Origin: Luoshenia tenuis
GTDB taxonomy: Bacteria > Bacillota > Clostridia > Christensenellales > GCA-900066905
Reading direction: 5' to 3'
NCBI RefSeq assembly: GCF_014384745.1
Contig: NZ_JACRSO010000002.1
Location: forward strand, 372,001-436,000
Length of the DNA: 64,000 nucleotides
A model generated the notes under the pieces. The model saw nothing but the letters and a program-made list of their open reading frames with translations. It made no database searches and was not told the origin of the DNA. Of this stretch, positions 31,587-41,234 are shown one piece after another (position 1 is the stretch's first letter; the number at the start of each line of letters is the position of its first letter). The translations under genes were made by a program, and so were the position numbers.

Positions 31587-33437
31587 TTATTCCTGTTTTA
31601 GCTCATAAGTCACCGGCAAGTCGTATCCCTGGCGCGAGAGGATGTCGATCAGCATCACCCCACCCGCGTCAACTGCCGAGGGCACGAACTCATAGGCCAC
31701 CGTATCACACAGCTTGGTGTTTTTGGCCTCGTCCACATCGTACACATACAGCGCGCAGGGGTAAGCCTCGTCGCCGCTGTTATCGGCCAGGTAATAGAGC
31801 TTCGTGCCGTCGCTGGACCACTTGTAATCCAGCACCAGCAGCCCCTCTACAATGGTCTTGATATTGCCGTCCCGCAGGTCCATCAGGCGGATATCCACCG
31901 CGCCCGTGCTCTCCTCGGCCAGCATATCGCTCACTGCCATCAGCGTACCGTCGCCGTTGATCCGCATGGTGACCCCCGAGGTCAATACCTGGCGTCTGCC
32001 GTCGCCTGGGTTCATCTTATAGATGGTATTGCTCTCAGGGTCCGAGAAGTACAGCATGCCGCCCCTGTAATAAACCGGCCCGTCGCCGCCCGGCAGCTCC
32101 TCCAGCGCGGAGGCGCGCTCGCCCTTGGGCTTGCTAAAGTCGATCTGCTTGAGCTGGTAATGCCCGCTGGTCTCCCCGCCGATATCGCTCATGCCGTAGA
32201 TACGGGTGGAGCTGTCGTCCCAGGCAAAGTCCGAGGCGATCAGGCCAAAACCCTCTTCCGAGCAGTTGGTCAGCTCCTGCGATTCCATATCATAAACGTA
32301 CAGCACATTCATCTCGTCCATCATATCCACAAAGGCCACTTTTTTCCCATCCGGGGACAGGTTGGCCTGCAAGATGGAGGTAAAGCCCGCGTCGATCAGG
32401 CGCGTCTGCTCGCCATTTTGCTCGATCCACAGCTCATCGCACAGGGTCAGCTGCCCGTTTTTCAGGCTGGTCCGCTCGCGGGGCTTGGCGTACAGGCTGA
32501 TAGCGCCGTCGCCGCTTTGGTACAAAAGCCGGCCACGCGCGGCGATGACGGAGGCCTTTACCGCATCTCCCTCGCTGCGCACCACGCTGCGCTCATTCAA
32601 GCGCGCTAGCTCCGCCTCGGTATTATAAGTGGGCAGCCCGCCCGCGCCGATCTCCACGGCTTCCACCGTCGTTCCGGCAAGGGTCTGACTCAGTTCTGTG
32701 GCCGCGCTCTGAGCCTGCGCCATTGTCGCATAAGACTGGCTGAGCAATACCCGGTTTTCATAATCCGCGCAGATCGTGGGGTTCAACCCGTATTTCGCCA
32801 TGGTTTCCTGGCCAATATCGTTGCCATATCCGTCTACCGATACGTGATAGCTGGTGGTCTGGGGCACTTCGTCCGCAGCGCGCAGGCGAATGATGATCTG
32901 ATCCTTCTTTTCCTGCACGCGGAAGGCCATGCCCTGAGACAGGTTGAACACCATGGTCCGTTCCTGCTCGTAGACCGGGCGGTTCAGGATCATGCTTTGC
33001 ACTAGCGCCCCCGCCTCGCCGGAGATGGACTGGCTGTTGTAAATATAGTTCACCCCGTCAAATTCCACACATAGCCGGTCCGGATCCTGCAGATAGGAAA
33101 CCACGTAATCCGGCACGCCGCGCACCTCGGTGACCTCCTCGTTATACAGGTCGCCGCCCTTGACAAAGAAGAAGGTGATCACCGTATCTTCCCCATCCTG
33201 GGTCACGTCCACGCTGCTCAGGGTGGTATCCCGCGTCCCGCGTCCGCCCTGAAACTGCTGGTCATACCGGTAATATCCGCTCACGGCGGACTGGGGCGGA
33301 TCGTTGGGTTTGGATGGCATCATCCCTCCGATCAGGATCCAGGCGACCGCCGCCAGCAGTAATACGATCGCCCCGCCGATGGAAGCCATCGTGATAATCT
33401 GCTTTTTGGTAAATTTTTTGCGATGTTTAGGATGCAT
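31587..33437 (-). CDS. Membrane-anchored beta-propeller (TolB/WD40-like) protein
   Basis: 616 residues from ATG 33437 (GGGAGG upstream). A basic N-terminus (HRKKFTKK) and one transmembrane helix (ASIGGAIVLLLAAVAWILIGG) leave the rest outside. The first 200 residues contain an AMIN-like beta region (DRLCVEFDGV, MVFNLSQGMAFRV). The C-terminal half repeats LSPDGKKVAFVD, FAWDDSSTRIYGMS, DGTLMAVSD and YKWSSDGTKLYYLADN, typical of TolB/DPP-type propeller blades. No catalytic triad recognised. Located 30 nt after mtaD; the function is unknown. Confidence 0.75.
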   Translation of the reverse strand: MHPKHRKKFTKKQIITMASIGGAIVLLLAAVAWILIGGMMPSKPNDPPQSAVSGYYRYDQQFQGGRGTRDTTLSSVDVTQDGEDTVITFFFVKGGDLYNEEVTEVRGVPDYVVSYLQDPDRLCVEFDGVNYIYNSQSISGEAGALVQSMILNRPVYEQERTMVFNLSQGMAFRVQEKKDQIIIRLRAADEVPQTTSYHVSVDGYGNDIGQETMAKYGLNPTICADYENRVLLSQSYATMAQAQSAATELSQTLAGTTVEAVEIGAGGLPTYNTEAELARLNERSVVRSEGDAVKASVIAARGRLLYQSGDGAISLYAKPRERTSLKNGQLTLCDELWIEQNGEQTRLIDAGFTSILQANLSPDGKKVAFVDMMDEMNVLYVYDMESQELTNCSEEGFGLIASDFAWDDSSTRIYGMSDIGGETSGHYQLKQIDFSKPKGERASALEELPGGDGPVYYRGGMLYFSDPESNTIYKMNPGDGRRQVLTSGVTMRINGDGTLMAVSDMLAEESTGAVDIRLMDLRDGNIKTIVEGLLVLDYKWSSDGTKLYYLADNSGDEAYPCALYVYDVDEAKNTKLCDTVAYEFVPSAVDAGGVMLIDILSRQGYDLPVTYELKQE

Positions 33438-33467
33438 TCTTACCTCCCACAAGTCTTTTCCTGGGAT

Positions 33468-34766
33468 TTAACGGGCGCGCAGCGCCAGCGCCGCCCGGTT
33501 GAACTCGTCAAGCAGGGCGGGCATGTCCACATGCGGGATGCGCCCATCCTCCATCAGGATGCGGCCCTCCACCATCGTCATCTTCACATCCGCGCTATGG
33601 CCCGCGTAGACGACGTGGTTGACCATTTCTCCCCGAGGGTAATACCACGGGCCCTGCGTATCCACTAAAATCAGGTCCGCCTTCTTGCCCACTTCCAGTG
33701 AGCCGGTCTCGTCCTCCAGGCCCAGCGCCCTGGCCCCGTCGATGGTGGCCATGCGCAGCGCCTTTTTCGCGGGGATCGCCTTGGGGTCTCCCGAGAACCC
33801 CTTGTGCATCAGGGCGCAAAGCGCCATCTCTTCCCACATATCCAGGTTATTGTTGCTGGATGCGCCATCCGTGCCCAAAGCCACGTTTATGCCCCCGCGC
33901 AACAGCGCCGGCACCGGGGCAAAGCCGCTGGCCAGCTTCATATTGCTGCCCGGGTTGTGCGCCACATGCGCGCCCCGCGCGGCGAGGGTCTCCAGATCCC
34001 CGCTGTCGATAGCCACGCAATGGGCCAAAACCGTCTTATCCGTAATCAGGCCCAGCTTGTCAAAATACCGGATGGGCGATAGTCCGTCGTGGCGCTCCAT
34101 GCACTCGCGCACTTCCTTGGCCGTTTCGCTGGCGTGCACGTGGACGCCCACGCCCAGTTCCTGCGCCGCATCCCTGCAGGCCAGCAGAAATTCCTCCGAG
34201 CAGGTGTACTCCGCGTGCGGCGAGATCATGGTGGTGATCCGCCCCTGGGCCGCGCCCTGGAAGCGCTGGCAGATCTCCTTCGCCTTTGCGATCTTTTGCA
34301 TATTGCCGCCATCCCCCGCCATACCCTGGCAAAGCACCGCGCGCAGGCCGCTTTTTTCCACCGCCACAGCGATGGTATCGGCAAAGTCGTACATATCTAA
34401 AAAGCAGGTGGTGCCGCTAAGCAGCATTTCTGCCGCGCCTACCATTGCCCCTAAGTATACATCTTCCGCCGTTAGTTTGTCCTCCAGCGGAATGATATTG
34501 CCAAAGAGCCAATCCTGCAAATTCAAATCGTTGGCATAGCCGCGAAACAGGGTCATGGGCAGATGCGTGTGGGCATTGACAAAGCCCGGCATCAGCAGGT
34601 TGCCCTTCGCGTCGATGGTGCGTCCGGGCGAATAGTCCTGCGGCGCGCCCTCCGCCCCGCCGATATAGGCGATGCGGCCATCTTTCACGCAGAGCGTTGC
34701 GTCGCTTAATTCCCGGTCCTCCCCGTCCACCGTCAGGATGGCCGCGTGGTCAAAACGGATATCCAT
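33468..34766 (-). CDS. mtaD: 5-methylthioadenosine/S-adenosylhomocysteine deaminase
   Basis: 432 residues, amidohydrolase superfamily. Metal and catalytic motifs: GFVNAHTHLPMTLFRG (first His pair), GVHVHASET (His and Glu), LAHCVAIDSGD (His) and ALGTDGASSNNNLDMWEE (Asp). MtaD/SsnA-type enzymes deaminate SAH or MTA to the inosyl form. The neighbour ahcY, one base away, supports an S-adenosylhomocysteine recycling role. GGGAGG precedes the ATG. Confidence 0.92.
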   Translation of the reverse strand: MDIRFDHAAILTVDGEDRELSDATLCVKDGRIAYIGGAEGAPQDYSPGRTIDAKGNLLMPGFVNAHTHLPMTLFRGYANDLNLQDWLFGNIIPLEDKLTAEDVYLGAMVGAAEMLLSGTTCFLDMYDFADTIAVAVEKSGLRAVLCQGMAGDGGNMQKIAKAKEICQRFQGAAQGRITTMISPHAEYTCSEEFLLACRDAAQELGVGVHVHASETAKEVRECMERHDGLSPIRYFDKLGLITDKTVLAHCVAIDSGDLETLAARGAHVAHNPGSNMKLASGFAPVPALLRGGINVALGTDGASSNNNLDMWEEMALCALMHKGFSGDPKAIPAKKALRMATIDGARALGLEDETGSLEVGKKADLILVDTQGPWYYPRGEMVNHVVYAGHSADVKMTMVEGRILMEDGRIPHVDMPALLDEFNRAALALRAR

Positions 34767-34767
34767 A

Positions 34768-36015
34768 TTAAGCCTCCCAGCCCGAGATGTATTCCTGCTG
34801 CTCCGGGGATAGCGCGTCGATCCCGCAGCCTAGGGCCTGCAGTTTCAGCTGCGCCACATACCGGTCGATCTCCTGGGGCACCTCGTACACCCGCCTCTCC
34901 TTGAGCGCGTCATGGTGCTGGGCCACATAGCGGGCGCAAAGCGCCTGCAGGGCAAAGCTCATATCCATGATCTCTGCCGGGTGCCCGTCCCCTGCCGCCA
35001 GGTTGACCAGACGCCCCTCGGCCAGCAGGTTCAAAACCCGCCCGTCGGGCGTGCGGAAGCCTTCGATGCCGGGTTTGCGGGCAAAGCCCTCCCCACATAG
35101 CGCGCGCAGATCCCCCTTGTTGATCTCCACGTCAAAATGTCCGGCGTTGGCCAGCAGCACGCCGCTTTTCATCACTTCCATATGCTCCCGGCGTATCACG
35201 TCCCGGCAGCCGGTAACGGTGATGAATATGTCGCCGATCTTGGCCGCCTCGGCCATGGGCATCACCTCGTATCCGTCCATCACCGCTTCGATTGCCTTGA
35301 CCGGGTCTACCTCGGTAATGACTACCCGCGCCCCCAGCCCCTTGGCCTTAAAGGATACGCCTTTACCGCACCAGCCATAGCCCGCCACCACCACGGTCTT
35401 GCCCGCGACGATGAGGTTGGTGGTGCGCATGATGCCATCCCACACCGATTGGCCGGTGCCGTAGCGGTTATCAAAAAAGTGCTTGCACTGCGCATCGTTT
35501 ACCGAGATCATGGGGAAGGCCAAAAGCCCCTCCCGCACGCGGGCCTTTAAGCGCATCACGCCCGTGGTGGTCTCCTCGCAGCCGCCCCAGATGCCGCCCT
35601 GCAGTTCCTTGCGCGCACCGTGCAGCAGGTGCACAAAATCGCCCCCGTCGTCCACGATGACCTGCGGCCGGATGTCCAGCGCGGCGTTTAGGTGCCCCCA
35701 ATACTCCTGCTCGCTGGCCCCGTGCCAAGCAAATACCTCTACCCCGCTTTGCGCCAGCGCCGCGGCCACATCGTCCTGCGTGGAGAGGGGGTTGCAGCCC
35801 GTAGCGGCCACCTGCGCCCCGCCCGCAGCCAGCACCTGGCAAAGATAGGCCGTTTTGGCCTCCATATGGACGGATACCGCTATGCGCATCCCCTTAAAGG
35901 GCTGCTCTTTTTCAAACGTTTCCCGGATCGCGCCCAGAAGCGGCATATAGTCCTTGACCCAATCGATCTTGGCCTGTCCGCTGGGGGCGAGCGCCGCGTC
36001 CCGAATCATACTCAT
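34768..36015 (-). CDS. ahcY: S-adenosylhomocysteinase (SAH hydrolase)
   Basis: 415 residues. NAD-binding motif VVAGYGWCGKGVSFKAKGLGARV, substrate segments DDGGDFVHLLH, EETTTGVMRLK, the FDNRYGTGQSVWDG hinge, and ITVTGCRDVIRREHM. Cleaves SAH to adenosine and homocysteine, relieving inhibition of methyltransferases. AAAGGGAG lies before the ATG; directly followed by mtaD. Confidence 0.97.
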   Translation of the reverse strand: MSMIRDAALAPSGQAKIDWVKDYMPLLGAIRETFEKEQPFKGMRIAVSVHMEAKTAYLCQVLAAGGAQVAATGCNPLSTQDDVAAALAQSGVEVFAWHGASEQEYWGHLNAALDIRPQVIVDDGGDFVHLLHGARKELQGGIWGGCEETTTGVMRLKARVREGLLAFPMISVNDAQCKHFFDNRYGTGQSVWDGIMRTTNLIVAGKTVVVAGYGWCGKGVSFKAKGLGARVVITEVDPVKAIEAVMDGYEVMPMAEAAKIGDIFITVTGCRDVIRREHMEVMKSGVLLANAGHFDVEINKGDLRALCGEGFARKPGIEGFRTPDGRVLNLLAEGRLVNLAAGDGHPAEIMDMSFALQALCARYVAQHHDALKERRVYEVPQEIDRYVAQLKLQALGCGIDALSPEQQEYISGWEA

Positions 36016-36103
36016 TTCGTTTCTCCCTTTACCTTTCGCTTAAAGTACAAAAACTGGTATCCTTTAATTGTACATGAAAGGGCGGCCAACTGCAAGGAGC
36101 CCT

Positions 36104-36886
36104 CTATTTCGCAATATCCCCCACGCCGTTGAGGATGTAGCGCGGCCGGTAGGGGAAGCGCTCCATGCTCTGGCGGCTGGTCACGCCGCTGAGCACCAGC
36201 ACCGTCTCCATATTGGATTCGATGCCCGCTACGATATCGGTATCCATCCGGTCCCCGATGATGGCCGTCTGCGAGCGGGAAACGCCCAGCCGGTCCCGGG
36301 CGATGCGCATCATCAGCGGGTTGGGCTTGCCGATGTAATAGGCCGTGCGCCCCGTGGCCAGCTCGATAGGCGCCATCAGCGCCCGGCAGGCCGGGATAAT
36401 GCCGTTTTCAGAGGGGCCCGTCAAATCCGTATTGGTGCCGATCAGCTTGGCCCCGCCAAACACCAGCTGCACCGCCTTTTCGATCTTTTCATAGCCATAA
36501 GAGCGCGTTTCGCCCACCACCACGTAATCGGGATTCACATCGTTCATCGAAAGGCCGGCCTCGTACAGGGCGTTGATCAGCCCCGCCTCGCCGATGGCGT
36601 ACACCGTCCCGCCCGGGCACTGCTGCGCCAGAAATGCGGCCGTGGCCAGGGCGCTGGTGTAAAAGTGGCTCTCATCCACCTCCAGCCCCATGCGGCCCAG
36701 CTTTTGCTGCAATTCTCTGGGGGCGCGCTCGGAGCTATTGGTCAAAAAGATAAACTGCTTGTGGTTCTCCTCCAGCCAGCTGATGAACTCGTGCACGCCG
36801 GGCAGCAGATTATTTCCATGGTAGATTACGCCGTCCATGTCACAAATAAAGGCCTGTTTTTGTTTCAATTCTGTTAAATCCATCAT
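36104..36886 (-). CDS. HAD-IIA family phosphatase (NagD/AraL-like)
   Basis: 260 residues from ATG 36886, 5 nt after GGAGG; ATG 36883 is equally possible. HAD motif 1 FICDMDGVIYHG, motif 2 IFLTNSSERAPRE, the C2 cap in the middle, motif 3 GKPNPLMMR and motif 4 AIIGDRMDTDIVAG. Phosphatases of this group act on small sugar or nucleotide phosphates with low specificity. No partner gene indicates a substrate. Confidence 0.92.
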   Translation of the reverse strand: MMDLTELKQKQAFICDMDGVIYHGNNLLPGVHEFISWLEENHKQFIFLTNSSERAPRELQQKLGRMGLEVDESHFYTSALATAAFLAQQCPGGTVYAIGEAGLINALYEAGLSMNDVNPDYVVVGETRSYGYEKIEKAVQLVFGGAKLIGTNTDLTGPSENGIIPACRALMAPIELATGRTAYYIGKPNPLMMRIARDRLGVSRSQTAIIGDRMDTDIVAGIESNMETVLVLSGVTSRQSMERFPYRPRYILNGVGDIAK

Positions 36887-37029
36887 TTTTTCCTCCAAGT
36901 AATACAAATTTCAGCCCTGTAATATCATGCGCGGTCAAATGGTTACGATGAAATGCCTCGCCCGCGCTCGGAGTGGCGCGTATGAATACCCAGACCTGCA
37001 GCTCTATCGCACGGTTTGCCCTCGTATCC

Positions 37030-37069
37030 GTCATTCAGAGCGAGGGCCCCAGCCCGAGCGAAGAATCTC
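37030..37069. repeat. Second copy of the GTCATTC REP-like end
   Basis: GTCATTCAGAGCGAGGGCCC followed by AGCCCGAGCGAAGAATCTC, matching the right end of the element at 16423-16560 in reverse orientation. The flanking gap 36887-37185 holds otherwise only short hairpins (for example CTAAGC..GCTTAG at about 37107) and no gene. Confidence 0.65.
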
Positions 37070-37185
37070 AAGCGTTACCGCTTGACAATGCTTTTCCCAC
37101 GCCGCTAAGCAAAAGCTTAGCCTAGTGCTTTTCGGGCGATCCTTCGCCCGCGGTATGGGAGTTGGCATCTTTTCCGCGCGGACAA

Positions 37186-38637
37186 TCAAAGCCAAGCATC
37201 TGCCTCTTGGGGCCGGGCATTTAATCCCTTGACGGCGTATTGCCCAGGCATCACGCCGCCATCGGCATAAATCGCGATAGGGCGTTGGGCCAGCGGGGCA
37301 TCTGCTTTTTCCATTTGCTTGAGCGCCTGTACCGTCTGCACCGGCAGGCGCAGCGCCACGCAGGCGCAATCCCTGTGGGCGGCCAGCCGCGCGGCAGCGG
37401 CGCAGGCCCGCTCCAGCAGCCAGGCGTGCGCGTCGATCTGGCCCGTGCCGCTGCAAGCCGGGCATTCCTGCCCCAGCGCCTCATCCAGGCCATAGCCCAG
37501 CCGCTGGCGGCGCAGTTCCACCAGCCCCAGCCGGGTAAAGCCCAGCACCTGCACCCGGTTCCGGTCCGGCGCAAAGGCCTCCCGCAGCACGGCAAGCACT
37601 TGCTCCCGCGCAGGTTCCCGAGCCATATCGATAAAGTCGATCACCGCCATGCCGCCCATATCCCGCAGCCGCAGTTGGCGGGCCGCCTCAGCGGCCGCCT
37701 CCAGATTGGTCCGCAGGATCGTATCCTCAAAATCGCCCTTTCCGGTAAACTTGCCGGTATTGACATCGATCACCGTCATGGCCTGGGTGCGCTCGATCAG
37801 CAAAAATCCGCCGCTTTTAAGCCATACCCGGCGATGCTGCAGCTCCCGCAGGGGCTTGTCCAGCCCCCGGGCCTCCAGCAGGCTGCCCGGCTCGTCAAAG
37901 CGCTGCACCTGCGGCCAGCATTCCGGCAACAAGCGGCGGATAAACGCCAGCGCTGCCGCAAGGCCGCCGCCCTGCCCCTGCACCGTCAAGTGCGCGACAT
38001 CTTCCATATGGTCCCGCACCACCCGCAGGGGCAGCGCATTTTCCCCGCCCAGCAGGCCGGGCATATGGCGCTCTGCCTGCCCGGCCAAAATCTCGTTCCA
38101 CTGTGCCAGCAGCGCCTCGCACTCGCGGCGCAGCTGTGCCTCGGTGCAGTCCGCAGCCGCCGTCCGCACGATGGCCCCCATCCCTTCTGGCAGCATACCG
38201 CGCACCAGGGCTTTGAGCGCTTCGCGCCGCTCATCCCCGCCAATACGGCGGGAAACCCCCACCGCGTCCTCCATGGGCGTGAGCACCAGCGCCACGCCCG
38301 GGAGGGTGATCCGCTCGGTCAGCCGCAGACCCTTATCCCCGCCGGGGCAGCTTTCCACCTGCACCAGCACCCACTGGCCGGCGCGCAAGCGCTTTTGTAT
38401 CGGCGTGCGCACATGCCCCGCCAGCTGCTGGACATGTAAAAAAGCCTTTTGCGGCAGGCCGATGTCCACAAAGGCCGCCTGCAACCCGCTCAGCACGTTT
38501 TCCACGCGGCCGCTATAGATCTCCCCAACGCGTCCGGCGGTTTTGCTGTGCTCTGCATAGACCGCAGCCAGCTTCCCTTCCTCTAAAACCACCGCCCGGG
38601 TCAAAAAACGGCCCTGTTCGATCAGGATCTCCCTCAT
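37186..38637 (-). CDS. rng: Ribonuclease E/G family endoribonuclease
   Basis: 483 residues from ATG 38637 (GGAGGAAGC upstream, 4-nt overlap with the preceding stop). S1-like RNA-binding region (GEIYSGRVENVLSGLQAAFVDIG), RNase E/G core with MTVIDVNTGKFTGKGDFE and MAVIDFIDMA (the two catalytic, Mg-binding Asp), and CPACSGTG, the zinc-link cysteines. Length without a long C-terminal tail points to RNase G. Ribosomal genes rplU/rpmA, its common downstream neighbours, are absent here. Confidence 0.93.
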   Translation of the reverse strand: MREILIEQGRFLTRAVVLEEGKLAAVYAEHSKTAGRVGEIYSGRVENVLSGLQAAFVDIGLPQKAFLHVQQLAGHVRTPIQKRLRAGQWVLVQVESCPGGDKGLRLTERITLPGVALVLTPMEDAVGVSRRIGGDERREALKALVRGMLPEGMGAIVRTAAADCTEAQLRRECEALLAQWNEILAGQAERHMPGLLGGENALPLRVVRDHMEDVAHLTVQGQGGGLAAALAFIRRLLPECWPQVQRFDEPGSLLEARGLDKPLRELQHRRVWLKSGGFLLIERTQAMTVIDVNTGKFTGKGDFEDTILRTNLEAAAEAARQLRLRDMGGMAVIDFIDMAREPAREQVLAVLREAFAPDRNRVQVLGFTRLGLVELRRQRLGYGLDEALGQECPACSGTGQIDAHAWLLERACAAAARLAAHRDCACVALRLPVQTVQALKQMEKADAPLAQRPIAIYADGGVMPGQYAVKGLNARPQEADAWL

Positions 38638-39329
38638 GCTTCCTCCAACGCCAGCAGGCTGACAGGCTGATTCGCCCGGCAGGCCCAAAGCGCCAGGCGG
38701 TTGACGGGATAATCCTCAATGCGGTACGGCACGCCAGCCTGCGCGCACAGGGCCTGCATCACGGTCTCGGGCTTTAGATTGGCGGCAGAGCCGGTCTTAA
38801 GCCGCATATTCAGGGCCCTTTGCTCCGCATTAAATTGAAGGCTGACCACCATCGGCCGGATATCCAGCTCCTTTTCGCCCTTCTTGGTCTCCCGCCAGGC
38901 CATCACCTGCTCCCGCGCCAAAAGCGCCTGGGCTTGCACCGCCCAATCCACGGGGCTTCCCTTGGGCAGCTCCACGCAATAATCGGACAGGGCGACCTGC
39001 GCCATCAGCGCCGGATAAGAATCCTCCACCTTGGCGCCGCCCAGTATCTCCAACCCCGCGGGCGCGGCGGCGCGCAGCGCCGCTACAAAGGCCTGGGCAT
39101 CCCATGCCTCGCTGCCCTCGGCCAGCCCCACATCCATATACTCATCATCGCTTGTGTTGCCCACCGCCACCGCGGAGGCAAAACTAAGCACCATGTGCGG
39201 GTTAAAGCCCGCCGAATAGGCCACCGGCACCCCGCTACGGCGCAGCGCCCGCTGCATGGCCCGCATCAGGTCCAGGTGGCCGATATAGCGCACTTTCTCG
39301 CCCTTGGCAAAGCGCACAATCATCCTCAT
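38634..39329 (-). CDS. TIGR03936-type radical-SAM-linked protein (DUF2344)
   Basis: 231 residues from ATG 39329, overlapping the upstream stop as ATGA and preceded by GGAGGTG. The sequence MIVRFAKGEKVRYIGHLDLMRAMQRALRR and YSAGFNPHMVLSFA (quoted with a break) is the family signature. In many Clostridia this domain is fused to, or encoded beside, a B12-binding radical SAM protein, as here. The molecular function is not established to my knowledge. Confidence 0.88.
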   Translation of the reverse strand: MRMIVRFAKGEKVRYIGHLDLMRAMQRALRRSGVPVAYSAGFNPHMVLSFASAVAVGNTSDDEYMDVGLAEGSEAWDAQAFVAALRAAAPAGLEILGGAKVEDSYPALMAQVALSDYCVELPKGSPVDWAVQAQALLAREQVMAWRETKKGEKELDIRPMVVSLQFNAEQRALNMRLKTGSAANLKPETVMQALCAQAGVPYRIEDYPVNRLALWACRANQPVSLLALEEA

Positions 39330-41164
39330 TTTACCGCACCTCCGCACACCTTTTGTAACCCGCAGCCGTGGCAGCCGCCCCGGCAGTCCGGCGTGGTCTG
39401 CGCGGCGAGGGCCCTTTCCCGCTCGCGCTTAAAAAAGTCATCGTTCACCCCGCAGGAGAGGTGGGCCCAGGGCATCACCTCGTCCAAAGCGCGCGGCCTT
39501 GCAGCATAAAAGTTTACGTTAACGCCGCAGGCCTCAAAGGCCTGCATCCACCCCTCGTAGTTGAACTGATCCGACCAGCCGTCAAAGATGCAGCCCAGGC
39601 GGTAGGCCTTCTCCAGGGCGTCGGCCAGCCTGCGGTCTCCCCGGGCGAATACGGCCTCCAGCACGCTGAGCCGCGAATCGTGCCAGCTGAACTCCACCCC
39701 GCGTATGGGGCGCAGGGCGTCTTTCAGCAGGGCGCGCTTGCGGTCAAACTCCGCCATGGTATTTTGCCCTTCCCACTGGAAGGGGGTAAAGGGCTTGGGC
39801 ACAAAGTTGGATACGCTGACCGTTACCCGCAGTCCCTTGGCCCGTTTCTCCTTGGGGACGGCGTAATAGGCGTTTTTCACCTTTTGCGCCAGCTCTACAA
39901 TGCCCATCAGGTCCTCATCGGTCTCGGTGGGCAGCCCGCACATGAAATACAGCTTGACCGCGTTCCACCCGCCGTTAAAAGCCTTTTCCACCGTGCCCAT
40001 CAGGTCCTGCTCGGTGATGTTTTTGTTGATCACGTCCCGCAGCCGCTGGGTTCCGGCCTCGGGTGCAAAGGTCAACCCGCTCTTGCGCACCTTTTGGATC
40101 TCCTGCATAAACTGCTCCTCAAAGGAGTCCAGCCGCAGCGAGGGCAGCGAGAGGGAGACCCGCTTGTCCGCAAAGGCGTCGTTCAATTCTTTAGCAAGCT
40201 CCGGCAGGCGGGAATAATCCCCCGTGCTCAGCGAAGTCAGGGAGATCTCCTCATAGCCCGTGGAAGCCTCCAGCGCGCAGGCCTGCTCGGTCAATACCTC
40301 GGGGCTCTTCTCGCGCACCGGGCGGTAGATCATCCCCGCCTGGCAAAAGCGGCAGCCCCGGGTGCAGCCCCGGAAAACCTCCAGCATAATCCGGTCGTGC
40401 ACCGGCTCAAGATAGGGGACGATCCCCTTTTCCGGAAAGGGCGCAGCATCCAGATCGGTCAAAAAGCGCTTTTCGATCTTCGGGGGAATACCAGCCTCCC
40501 TGGGGGTGATGCTGCGGATGCGCCCATCCGCCTCATATTCCACGGCATAAAACGCCGGCACATACACCCCTGCAAGCCCGGCCGCCTGGCGCAAAAACGC
40601 GCCGCGCGCCTGCCCTGAAGCCTTCCAGGCCTCATAAACGTCCAACAGCTCGTCCAGCACTTCTTCCCCCTCGCCCAACACCACAATATCCGCAAAGGGG
40701 GCGATGGGCTCCGGGTTATAAGCGCAGGGCCCGCCCAGAACCACAAAGGGGGCGCCCTCCCCCCGGTCGCAAGCGCGCAGCGGGATGCCGCCCAGATCCA
40801 ACATCAGCAATACGTTGGTATAGCTCAGCTCATACTGCAGGGAAAACCCTACCATATCAAATTCGCCAAGCGGCGTGCCGGTCTCCAACGTGCAAAGCGG
40901 GATATGGTTTTCCCGCATCTTTTGCAGCATGTCCACCCAGGGCGCAAAGGCCCGCTCGCAATAGGCGCTCTCCCGCCGGTTGATAGCGTCGTACAATATC
41001 CGCATCCCCAGGTGGGACATACCCACCTCGTACGTATCCGGAAAGCAAAAGGCAAAACGCGTCTTGATCCCCTCCAGGGGTTTGACGACCTCGTTCAGTT
41101 CCCCGCCGGTATACCGGCCGGGCCGCGATACCTGCGGCAAAATTTCAGACAATTCTTTTTGCAA
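39326..41164 (-). CDS. B12-binding-domain radical SAM protein (TIGR03960 type)
   Basis: 612 residues. N-terminal region FCFPDTYEVGMSHLGMRILY with a cobalamin-binding-like Rossmann fold (VGFSLQYELSYTNVLLMLDL, VVLGGPCAYNPEP, VVLGEGEE). The central radical SAM cluster is RGCTRGCRFCQAG (CxxxCxxC), followed by SLTSLSTGDYS and LTFAPEAGTQRLRDVINK. The C-terminus ends with a Cys-rich CRGGCHGCGLQKVC, perhaps an additional cluster. It forms a tight overlapping cluster with the DUF2344 partner and rng, suggesting RNA- or translation-linked modification chemistry; this is inference. Confidence 0.9.
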   Translation of the reverse strand: MQKELSEILPQVSRPGRYTGGELNEVVKPLEGIKTRFAFCFPDTYEVGMSHLGMRILYDAINRRESAYCERAFAPWVDMLQKMRENHIPLCTLETGTPLGEFDMVGFSLQYELSYTNVLLMLDLGGIPLRACDRGEGAPFVVLGGPCAYNPEPIAPFADIVVLGEGEEVLDELLDVYEAWKASGQARGAFLRQAAGLAGVYVPAFYAVEYEADGRIRSITPREAGIPPKIEKRFLTDLDAAPFPEKGIVPYLEPVHDRIMLEVFRGCTRGCRFCQAGMIYRPVREKSPEVLTEQACALEASTGYEEISLTSLSTGDYSRLPELAKELNDAFADKRVSLSLPSLRLDSFEEQFMQEIQKVRKSGLTFAPEAGTQRLRDVINKNITEQDLMGTVEKAFNGGWNAVKLYFMCGLPTETDEDLMGIVELAQKVKNAYYAVPKEKRAKGLRVTVSVSNFVPKPFTPFQWEGQNTMAEFDRKRALLKDALRPIRGVEFSWHDSRLSVLEAVFARGDRRLADALEKAYRLGCIFDGWSDQFNYEGWMQAFEACGVNVNFYAARPRALDEVMPWAHLSCGVNDDFFKRERERALAAQTTPDCRGGCHGCGLQKVCGGAVK

Positions 41165-41234
41165 AGCGCTGCCCCTATCTATCGTAATTTTGCTTTAAAA
41201 GCACCTTAAGATTATCACGTTTGGGGCCTGCGGG

